Shown: one piece after another, positions 1 through 4,891 of the stretch | Numbering within the stretch: position 1 is the first letter of the stretch | How the letters are laid out: each line of letters begins with the position of its first letter | DNA from: Pseudomonadota bacterium | Lineage (GTDB): Bacteria; Pseudomonadota; Alphaproteobacteria; Rhizobiales; Xanthobacteraceae | DNA length: 5,571 nucleotides | Direction of reading: 5' to 3' | Assembly (NCBI GenBank): GCA_023430245.1 | Contig: JAEZBA010000098.1 | Coordinates: forward strand, 1 to 5,571 | Position numbers and translations under genes: made by a program | The notes under the pieces: model-generated | The model's input: the letters and a program-made list of their open reading frames with translations, nothing else | Database searches by the model: none | What the model was told of the DNA's origin: nothing

Positions 1-253
1 CGATTGCTTCGGCGGCGTGTGGGCCAATCATGCGCAACGGCGCGTGAAGTTCATCGAGCCCGGCGATATCGAGGGCGCGCTCGCCATCGCCGCGGCGATC
101 GGGGACGACCGCCGGCAGATGCAGACGCAAGGCCGCGTGGTGCCGGATTCCTTCACGCACGGCTCGGCGGCGCAGCGCCAGCGCTGGTTCACCATCGGCT
201 TCAAGGAAGGCAAGGTCTCCGCCTGCGATACTTTCCGCGCGGCGGAATTGTAG
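1..253 (+). CDS. ypfJ: Neutral zinc metallopeptidase, YpfJ family (C-terminal fragment, 5' end outside window)
   Basis: The frame is open from base 2 (first full codon GAT, Asp) to TAG at 251-253, giving the last 83 residues. The fragment begins DCFGGVWANHA, which in this family directly follows the ELQA segment carrying the third zinc ligand. The HEXXH zinc motif would lie further upstream, outside the window. Later family hallmarks are visible: GDIEGAL, AAIGDDR, QGRVVPDSFTHGS, the AQRQRWF helix and a closing SACDTF. These proteins are putative zinc-dependent peptidases, usually anchored in or exported across the inner membrane; the substrate is unknown. The GTG at 17 is an internal valine codon, not a start. 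moaB begins 11 bases after the stop, so the two may share a transcript. Family assignment is strong; cellular role is not established. Confidence 0.88.
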   Translation, partial: DCFGGVWANHAQRRVKFIEPGDIEGALAIAAAIGDDRRQMQTQGRVVPDSFTHGSAAQRQRWFTIGFKEGKVSACDTFRAAEL

Positions 254-264
254 GCAACGGCGAC

Positions 265-828
265 ATGCCCGGTATCGACGAATCGCGCGACTTCATCCCG
301 TTGTCGATTGCGGTGCTCACCGTGTCGGACACGCGCAAGGAATCGGATGACAAATCCGGCAACACACTCGCGGAGCGGATCGAGAAAGCCGGTCACAAGC
401 TCGGCGCACGCGCCATCGTCACCGATGATGCCGACGCAATCCGGTCGCAGGTGAAAAACTGGATCGCCGATCCCTCAATCGACGTGATCGTCACCACCGG
501 CGGCACCGGCTTTACCGGCCGCGACGTCACGCCCGAGGCGCTCGAGCCGCTGTTCGAAAAGCGTATGGAGGGCTTCGCGACCCTGTTCCTGATGCTGAGC
601 TATGAGAAGATCGGCACGTCTGCGATCCAGACCCGCGCCACTGCGGGCGTTGCGGGTGCGACCTATATCTTCTGCCTGCCCGGTTCGCCCGGCGCCTGCT
701 AGGATGCCTGGGACGGCATCCTCGTGCATCAGCTCGATTACCGCTACCGGCCGTGCAATTTCGTCGAGATCATGCCGCGGCTCGACGAACACCTGCGCCG
801 CGCGAAGGCACAAGGCGCGACGGTATAG
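265..828 (+). pseudogene. moaB: Molybdenum cofactor biosynthesis protein MoaB, interrupted by an in-frame amber codon
   Basis: Starting at ATG 265, 145 codons encode a MoaB/MogA-fold protein: IAVLTVSDTR near residues 14-24, the pterin-binding TTGGTG at 77-82, GRDVTPEA at 85-92 (D87 in the position of the important MogA aspartate), and LPGSPGAC at 138-145. Codon 146 is TAG (700-702). The same frame then continues for 41 family-like codons (DAWDGIL, LDYRYRPCNF, VEIMPRLDEHL) to a natural TAG at 826-828, so the ancestral product was about 187 residues. MoaB/MogA proteins bind molybdopterin and adenylylate it before molybdate insertion in the cytoplasm. A lysine codon AAG changed to TAG is the simplest explanation, as I recall Lys after PGSPGAC in relatives. 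The truncated product would lose the last part of the fold. Either the gene died recently, the base is a sequencing error, or the amber is suppressed. No clear Shine-Dalgarno precedes the ATG. Confidence 0.85.
700..702 (+). other. In-frame TAG (amber) codon inside moaB
   Basis: The TAG falls directly after the conserved PGSPGAC segment and before GATGCCTGGGAC (Asp-Ala-Trp-Asp). Both flanks are in the same frame and both look like MoaB. There is no frameshift on either side, so a single substitution accounts for the break. Confidence 0.9.
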
Positions 829-865
829 CACTCGTCATTGCACGTGGCGGAACCGTCACAAAATC

Positions 866-937
866 CGTTCGTTCCCGCGTAAGCGGGAACCCAGTTCTTT
901 CTTTCCTTGGGCCTGGATCCCCGCTTGCGCGGGAAAC
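866..937. repeat. Dispersed palindromic repeat (double hairpin) between convergent genes
   Basis: Two related hairpins lie in tandem. The first (871-890) is a perfect 8-bp stem, GTTCCCGC/GCGGGAAC, around the loop GTAA. The second (920-933) pairs CCCGC with GCGGG around TTGC, with one further outer pair. CCAG at 891-894 and CTGG at 913-916 are inverted to one another and could join the whole element into a cruciform. Translated, it gives the familiar 'IPACAG' type peptide of REP-like repeats scattered through alphaproteobacterial genomes. It fills the gap between moaB (ending 828) and the SDR gene (ending 951). The first hairpin is followed by a T-rich stretch (895-907), so it may also terminate transcription from moaB. 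Confidence 0.8.
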
Positions 938-950
938 TAGTCCGCCGCAA

Positions 951-1745
951 TCACCCGATCCCGCGCAGCAATCCGCCCTCGACGCGCAGCGCCGCACCGG
1001 TCGTGGCCGATGCTTGCTTCGAGCACGCATACACCACCATGTTCGCAACTTCGTCGACCGAGGCGAGCCGGCGGATGATCGAGGTCGGGCGATGCTGCGC
1101 GATGAAATCCTTTTCCATCTGCTCGTGCGAGACGCCCTGCTCCTTCGCCATCTTGCCGAAGAAATCGACCACGCCTTCCGAGCGGGTCGGACCGGGCAGA
1201 ACCGAATTGACGGTGACTCCGGTGCCAGCGAGCGATTCCGCGAGACCGCGTGCGACCGCGATCTGCGCGGTCTTGGTCATGCCGTAATGAATCATCTCGA
1301 GCGGGATATTCAGCCCGGATTCCGAAGAGATGAAGACGATACGGCCCCAGCCCTTGGCCTTCATGCCGGGGATATAGGCGCGCGACATGCGGATGCCGCT
1401 CATCACGTTGGTCTCGAAGAACCGCAGCCAGTCCGCATCCGGAATATCCTCGAAATTCTTCGGCTCGAAGATGCCGAGATTGTTGACGAGGATATCCGCC
1501 TCAGGCACGCGCTTGACGAAGGCTGCAATGCCTTCCGCGTTCGCGAGATCCGCCGCAACGCCCTCGGCGCGCGCCGATGGCACCTCCTTCAGCAGTGCCT
1601 CGACCGACTGCCTCACCTTCGCCTCGGTGCGTCCGTTGATCACGACCGATGCACCGGACGCCGCGAGGCCCTTTGCGATGGCAAAGCCGATGCCGCCGGT
1701 CGAGCCGGTGACGACCGCGTGCTTTCCACTCAGATCGATATTCAT
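951..1745 (-). CDS. Short-chain dehydrogenase/reductase (classical SDR), NAD(P)-dependent oxidoreductase
   Basis: This 264-residue protein has the full set of classical SDR motifs. The Rossmann nucleotide-binding TGSTGGIG is at residues 13-20; NGR at 37-39 suggests NADP(H) preference. D66 contacts the adenine ring, NNLG is at 88-91, and the catalytic tetrad is N113, S141, Y154 and K158 (HYGMTK), followed by the PGPTRSEG cofactor loop at 184-191. Length is normal for a complete cytoplasmic enzyme. The substrate cannot be read from the sequence; FabG-like 3-ketoacyl or other carbonyl reduction are possibilities. The frame stays open upstream to 1799, but MNIDLSGKHAVVTG is the usual family beginning, so ATG 1745 is preferred over ATG 1748; a weak GGACGG lies just upstream. 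The gene is convergent with moaB, and 137 bases separate it from the MarR-GNAT gene on the same strand. Confidence 0.9.
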   Translation of the reverse strand: MNIDLSGKHAVVTGSTGGIGFAIAKGLAASGASVVINGRTEAKVRQSVEALLKEVPSARAEGVAADLANAEGIAAFVKRVPEADILVNNLGIFEPKNFEDIPDADWLRFFETNVMSGIRMSRAYIPGMKAKGWGRIVFISSESGLNIPLEMIHYGMTKTAQIAVARGLAESLAGTGVTVNSVLPGPTRSEGVVDFFGKMAKEQGVSHEQMEKDFIAQHRPTSIIRRLASVDEVANMVVYACSKQASATTGAALRVEGGLLRGIG

Positions 1746-1882
1746 CATGTCCGTCCGATTGCTTGAGCTCCCAACATGGCGCATCCGCATGTCAGGCAAA
1801 GGTCAACAGCACGTGAAATCGTGTGCAGGGGTGCCATGCGCTGCGAAAGCCGCAACGAAAGTCTAAAAGCCGCAACGACAGC
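1746..1882 (-). promoter_or_regulatory. Leader/intergenic region of the SDR gene, no clear promoter
   Basis: This 137-base gap must hold the SDR leader. Reading on the minus strand there is a TTGACC (1806-1801) that resembles a -35 box and matches one half of the TTGAC operator found upstream of the MarR-GNAT gene, but no good -10 box lies at the right distance and no second half-site is present. Apart from the tandem duplication at 1846-1885, I see nothing else definite here. Confidence 0.25.
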
Positions 1883-1885
1883 CTA
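1846..1885. repeat. 20-bp tandem duplication spanning the MarR-GNAT stop codon
   Basis: Two adjoining 20-base units (1846-1865 and 1866-1885) share the core AAAGCCGCAACGA and differ at only two positions. The second unit contains the TAG stop of the MarR-GNAT gene (1883-1885 on the minus strand). The first unit therefore looks like a duplicated copy of the end of the gene. It is too short and has too few copies to be a CRISPR or minisatellite. Confidence 0.75.
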
Positions 1886-2821
1886 AAGCGTCAGTTCCCA
1901 GGTCTCGCTCGGCTCGGGCTTGCCGAAATCGTCGTGCACCCATTGGTCGACCAGCCGGAAGCCCTGCTTCTGATAGATCGCGCGCGCCGCAGTGAGCACC
2001 GCATGCGTCCACAGAGTGATCTTGCGATATCCGGCATTGCGGGCGAAGGCGATGCTGGCCTCCACCAGCATGCGGCCGATCCCGAGCCCGCGTCCCTTCG
2101 GGTCGACGATCAGCAGCCGGATGCGCGCGACCTCGTCGCTGTTGCGCACCAGGAAGATCGAACCGACCGGTTCGCCATCCATCTCCGCGATCCAGCAGCG
2201 CTCGCGCGCGGGATCGCTGGTCTTCAGAAAACCACTGACGATCTCCGCGGTGATCGCCTCGATATGGCTGCTCCAGCCATATTCGGCTGCATAGAGCGCG
2301 CCGTGACGCGCCACCACCCAGCCCATGTCGCCGGGCTGGGGCGATCGCAACGTGACCCGCCGCTCCGGCGCGCCGTCGCGTCCGATCAGCCGCTCGATCG
2401 TATCCATCGCCGTCACGACACGTACCTGTTCGGCGTCGTCCAGGTGCTTGAGCAGGCCGCCGGTCTCGCGCTGCGAGCGATGATCGAGCGCGGCGAAGGC
2501 CTTGTGCCCCTTGGTGGTCAGCGAAACGACTATCTGCCGGCCGTCATTCCTGTCGCGGCGGCGGACGATCAGGTCGCGCTCTTCAAAGCCGCGCAGGATA
2601 CGGCTGAGATAGCCGTGATCGATATCGAGCGCCGAGGCCAGTGCGGTCGCGGTGGCTTCACGCTGCTGGGCCAGTTCGTACAGCACCCGCGCTTGCGACA
2701 GCGAGAAAGGACTTTCCAGCAGCCCCTCTTCGAGCAGGCCGATCCGGCGCGTATAGAAGCGCGCAAACCGCCGGACCGCGCCAACGCGCTGCTCAAAGCC
2801 GGATTCGGGCATCAGGGACAT
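1883..2821 (-). CDS. MarR-family regulator fused to a GNAT N-acetyltransferase
   Basis: This 312-residue protein has two domains. Residues 1-150 form a MarR winged-helix module: dimerisation helix near 10-35, helix-turn-helix near 57-80 (ATALASALDIDHGYLSRIL), and wing with RRRDRNDGRQ at 87-96 followed by LTTKG. Residues 155-300 form a GNAT domain with the acetyl-CoA-binding loop GRGLGIG at 243-249 and the late A-I-Y-x-x-x-G-F motif at 281-288. Such fusions are a recognised family; the acetyl acceptor is generally unknown, so the protein could sense a small molecule and also acetylate it or another protein. ATG 2821 is chosen because GGAGG (2831-2827) sits 5 bases upstream; the GTG at 2827 overlaps that ribosome site and is unlikely to be used. 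Two strong palindromes directly upstream point to autoregulation. It follows the glycosyltransferase gene on the same strand by 56 bases. Confidence 0.92.
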   Translation of the reverse strand: MSLMPESGFEQRVGAVRRFARFYTRRIGLLEEGLLESPFSLSQARVLYELAQQREATATALASALDIDHGYLSRILRGFEERDLIVRRRDRNDGRQIVVSLTTKGHKAFAALDHRSQRETGGLLKHLDDAEQVRVVTAMDTIERLIGRDGAPERRVTLRSPQPGDMGWVVARHGALYAAEYGWSSHIEAITAEIVSGFLKTSDPARERCWIAEMDGEPVGSIFLVRNSDEVARIRLLIVDPKGRGLGIGRMLVEASIAFARNAGYRKITLWTHAVLTAARAIYQKQGFRLVDQWVHDDFGKPEPSETWELTL

Positions 2822-2826
2822 CACCA

Positions 2827-2831
2827 CCTCC
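2827..2831 (-). promoter_or_regulatory. Shine-Dalgarno site deciding the MarR-GNAT start
   Basis: A perfect GGAGG on the minus strand is followed by a 5-base spacer and ATG 2821. It overlaps the alternative in-frame GTG at 2827, which settles the start in favour of the ATG. Confidence 0.85.
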
Positions 2832-2835
2832 GATA

Positions 2836-2871
2836 TTTGACAGCGTCAAACAATTGCTTGACTGAGTCAAG
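2836..2871. promoter_or_regulatory. Twin palindromic operator, likely bound by the MarR-GNAT protein
   Basis: Two 15-bp palindromes with the same core TTGAC-N3-GTCAA lie at 2836-2850 (arms TTTGAC/GTCAAA, spacer AGC) and 2857-2871 (arms CTTGAC/GTCAAG, spacer TGA). Between them is the 6-bp palindrome CAATTG (2851-2856), so the whole 36 bp is symmetric about 2853.5. Centres are 21 bp apart, two helical turns, which puts both sites on the same face of the DNA. The block ends 15 bases before the MarR-GNAT ATG, so a bound dimer should block its transcription or ribosome loading. MarR dimers typically bind such short dyads near their own promoters; the assignment to this protein is inference from position. 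A clear -35/-10 pair could not be picked out. Confidence 0.75.
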
Positions 2872-2877
2872 TATCGG

Positions 2878-3444
2878 TCAGGTCTCGCTCTGGATCAGTC
2901 CGGTACGCAAGATTGCCAGGCGACGCTTGCCGATCCGGCGCAACAGATCGGCCTCGGTGTCCGGCACGTCCCTGAAGCCGCCGACCTCCCGATAGAATGT
3001 CTTGCTGATGATGAGTCCGCGTCCCGGCGCGAGGCTCGCCCGGCGGGCGCGCCAGAGCGCGAGCATCGCCGTCAGCAGCGAATCCTGCCCATGCGGACGC
3101 GCGGCCACGCCAAAGGCCGCAGCGATATCCGTCGGTGCGCGCTCAATGAATTGCTGCACATCCGCAACCCAGCTGGTTTCCAGGACCGCCCCGGGCGGCC
3201 CCAGCATCAGCCATTCGCTGCGGGCCTGGTCCGCCGCCTTGTCGAGCCGCGGGCCAAGCGGCCCCGGCAGCGAGAGGAACCGGCACCCGGCGACATCGCC
3301 GACCTTTGCGGTTTCATCGGTCGAGCCGGCATCGGCCAGGATTACCTCCCGAATCAAACCTGCGGTGGCGCCCGGCACCAGACAGGCGAGCGTCCGTACC
3401 AGGATGCGCTCCGATTCGTGGGTGGGGATGATCACGCTCAGCAT
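2878..3444 (-). CDS. Small family-2-like glycosyltransferase, apparently lacking the DXD metal site
   Basis: The 188-residue product starts like a GT-A family-2 glycosyltransferase: LSVIIPTHESERIL at 2-15 and the nucleotide-binding VILADAGSTDET at 34-45 with D38 and D43. A late GGFRDVPDTEADLLRRIG at 155-172 matches the usual 'GGF..xxEDxDLxxR' end of the fold. The DXD-type segment normally found mid-way (as in LFLHADT) is replaced by LMLGPPGAVLETSW at 79-92, with no aspartate pair. No membrane anchor or signal peptide is evident, and the protein is shorter than most family members. It could be an active metal-independent enzyme or a degenerate, non-catalytic relative. ATG 3444 is the only start before the upstream in-frame stop at 3484-3486; no ribosome site is obvious. 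The gene diverges from the radical SAM gene. Confidence 0.75.
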   Translation of the reverse strand: MLSVIIPTHESERILVRTLACLVPGATAGLIREVILADAGSTDETAKVGDVAGCRFLSLPGPLGPRLDKAADQARSEWLMLGPPGAVLETSWVADVQQFIERAPTDIAAAFGVAARPHGQDSLLTAMLALWRARRASLAPGRGLIISKTFYREVGGFRDVPDTEADLLRRIGKRRLAILRTGLIQSET

Positions 3445-3557
3445 GGAACGGAAAACGGGAGCTCTGGTTGGCCTGCAAGTGTTTCAAAGAACCCATATCG
3501 TGGGGCACGGAAAAGCCAATGCCACAATATTCAGCGACCCCGATCAACTTCCACAAT

Positions 3558-3572
3558 GTTCTTGTTTTGTTC
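3558..3572 (+). promoter_or_regulatory. Putative LexA (SOS) box, alphaproteobacterial GTTC-N7-GTTC type
   Basis: GTTC at 3558-3561 and GTTC at 3569-3572 are separated by the seven bases TTGTTTT. GTTC-N7-GTTC is the established LexA-binding direct repeat of alphaproteobacteria, and a T-rich spacer is common. The site lies 24 bases before the ATG of the radical SAM gene and overlaps a possible -35 box, a typical place for repression. It is the only such motif I noticed in the window. It is 113 bases from the start of the divergent glycosyltransferase, so it is more likely to control the radical SAM gene. Confidence 0.65.
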
Positions 3573-3590
3573 GTGAAGCGAGACTAGATA
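3562..3590 (+). promoter_or_regulatory. Possible promoter of the radical SAM gene
   Basis: TTGTTT (3562-3567) and TAGATA (3585-3590) are spaced by 17 bp and each match about half of the sigma-70 consensus. The -35 element lies inside the LexA-type box. Transcription would then begin within a base or two of the ATG at 3597, giving a leaderless message, which fits the lack of a Shine-Dalgarno sequence. The boxes are weak, so this is tentative. Confidence 0.35.
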
Positions 3591-3596
3591 TCGGCT

Positions 3597-4784
3597 ATGG
3601 CAAGACCATCCGCAGCCCTGAGACACCCGCCGGCGCCCGTGCCCTCCGCGCCTGCGGGTGACTTTGCGAGGAAATCCCAGGACGGTTCTTCCGACCAGTC
3701 CGGGCTCCTTGGCGCAGGCGTCGACAGACAACGCCGGCGCGGCCGCGGTACTCTCTCCAATGCCTCCGGCCGCTACGAGACACTTGCCCGGATCGCCTTC
3801 GACGACGGCTGGCAGAGCCTCGACGAGTTGCCGCCGTTCAAGACCAGCGTGCAGGTCGATGCCACCCGCAAGGTCATCACCCGCAACGACTCGCCCGACA
3901 TCTCGTTCGACCGCTCGATCAATCCGTATCGCGGCTGCGAGCATGGCTGCGTCTATTGTTTCGCGCGGCCGACCCACGCCTATCTCGGACTGTCGCCCGG
4001 GCTGGATTTCGAATCCAAGCTGTTCATGAAGCCGGATGCCCCGGTGCTTCTGGAGCGCGAGCTGGCAGCGCCCGGCTACACACCACGCACGATCGCGATC
4101 GGCACCAATACCGACCCGTATCAGCCGATCGAGAAGCAATACGAAATCATGCGCCGCATCCTCGAGGTGCTGGAGCGTGCGGGGCACCCGGTCGGAATCG
4201 TGACCAAATCGGCGCTGGTGACGCGCGACATCGACATCCTGTCGCGGATGGCGAAGCGCAATCTCGCCAAGGTGGCGATTTCGGTAACCACGCTCGACGG
4301 CAAGCTCGCGCGCACCATGGAGCCTCGCGCGTCCACGCCTGCGAAGCGGCTGGAAGCGTTGCGGCAATTGTCGGAGGCCGGCATCCCGACGGCGGCGATG
4401 ATCGCGCCGGTGATCCCTGCGATCAACGATGCCGACATCGAGCGCATCCTCGACGCGGTCGCGCTCGCCGGCGTGAAAAGCGCCGGTTATGTGATGCTGC
4501 GGCTGCCGCTGGAAGTGCGCGACCTGTTCAAGGAATGGCTGCTGGCGAACTATCCCGACCGCTTCCGCCATGTCATGAAGCTCGTGCGCGAGATGCGCGG
4601 CGGTAAGGATTACGACTCGACCTGGGGCAAGCGGCAGACCGGCGAAGGGCCCTATGCCTGGCTGATCGGCCGGCGCTTCGAGTCGGCCTGCGAGCGGCTC
4701 GGCCTCAACCGGGAACGCGCGAAGCTGACCACCGAGCATTTCCAGAAGCCGGTGAAAGGCAGCGAGCAGCTGAGTTTGTTTTGA
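3597..4784 (+). CDS. PA0069-family radical SAM protein, SplB-like, with C-terminal sliding-clamp motif
   Basis: This 395-residue protein has the radical SAM cluster motif CEHGCVYC with C114, C118 and C121 (CX3CX2C), which binds a 4Fe-4S cluster and S-adenosylmethionine. Before it come a basic, variable N-terminus (RQRRRGRGTLSN near 44-55) and SFDRSINPYRG. After it come IGTNTDPYQPIEK at 168-180, characteristic of the SplB/COG1533 group, and the strands of a TIM-type barrel (VGIVTKS, VAISVTTLD, AAMIAPVIPAIND). No biochemical function is established for this family. The only other cysteine is C365; none occurs near residues 160-170, where spore photoproduct lyase carries its H-donor, so that exact reaction is unlikely. 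The protein ends QLSLF (391-395), the consensus peptide for binding the DnaN clamp. With the LexA-type box upstream, a DNA-repair role is a reasonable inference. ATG 3597 has no clear ribosome site. Confidence 0.9.
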   Translation: MARPSAALRHPPAPVPSAPAGDFARKSQDGSSDQSGLLGAGVDRQRRRGRGTLSNASGRYETLARIAFDDGWQSLDELPPFKTSVQVDATRKVITRNDSPDISFDRSINPYRGCEHGCVYCFARPTHAYLGLSPGLDFESKLFMKPDAPVLLERELAAPGYTPRTIAIGTNTDPYQPIEKQYEIMRRILEVLERAGHPVGIVTKSALVTRDIDILSRMAKRNLAKVAISVTTLDGKLARTMEPRASTPAKRLEALRQLSEAGIPTAAMIAPVIPAINDADIERILDAVALAGVKSAGYVMLRLPLEVRDLFKEWLLANYPDRFRHVMKLVREMRGGKDYDSTWGKRQTGEGPYAWLIGRRFESACERLGLNRERAKLTTEHFQKPVKGSEQLSLF

Positions 4785-4885
4785 CGTCATTGGGAGCGAA
4801 GCGAAGCAATCCGTAACAAGGGCAACAAGCCCAAACTGGATTGCTTCGTCCTGCTTCGGCGTTGCCTCGCAGTCCTCGCAACGAC
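4785..4885. repeat. Dispersed inverted-repeat element between the radical SAM and VOC genes
   Basis: The element begins at the base after the radical SAM stop codon. Its ends are inverted: CGTCATTG (4785-4792) against CAACGACG (4878-4885), one mismatch. A perfect 11-bp pair, CGAAGCAATCC (4802-4812) and GGATTGCTTCG (4838-4848), lies inside, and GGGC/GCCC (4820-4832) forms a small hairpin at the top. The GAGCGAAGCGAAGCAATCC type sequence is a familiar intergenic repeat of Bradyrhizobium and relatives. In RNA it would fold into one long imperfect hairpin that could weaken transcription into the VOC gene, though there is no T-run. It ends 6 bases before the VOC start. Confidence 0.8.
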
Positions 4886-4891
4886 GGGTTC

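Noticed and set aside
4..264. N-terminal extension of the moaB frame upstream of ATG 265
   Set aside because: The frame is open but overlaps the real YpfJ C-terminus, and the added residues are arginine-rich and not MoaB-like.
700..702. Amber codon read as pyrrolysine or programmed read-through
   Set aside because: Pyrrolysine decoding is not expected in this group, the position is not catalytic, and no special downstream structure is evident; a point mutation or read error is simpler.
866..937. CRISPR-like or attachment-site reading of the hairpin repeat
   Set aside because: There are only two related hairpins without spacers, and no integrase, cas gene or tRNA is nearby.
753..1766. 337-codon plus-strand open frame
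   Set aside because: It is antisense to the SDR gene, which has complete catalytic motifs; the plus-strand product has no recognisable domain and is rich in Arg, Asp and His, as expected of a high-GC shadow frame.
1809..1826. Imperfect dyad GCAC...GTGC upstream of the SDR gene
   Set aside because: Only four outer bases and a few inner ones pair; too weak to call an operator.
1823..2995. 390-codon plus-strand open frame
   Set aside because: It covers the antisense of the MarR-GNAT gene, its operator and the end of the glycosyltransferase gene, with no motif of its own.
3531..4790. 419-codon minus-strand open frame
   Set aside because: It lies opposite the radical SAM gene, whose motifs are clear; the antisense product is low-complexity and unlike any family I know.
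4841..4891. TTG start at 4841 for the VOC protein
   Set aside because: The added residues come from the dispersed repeat, and the VOC fold begins after ATG 4892/4898.
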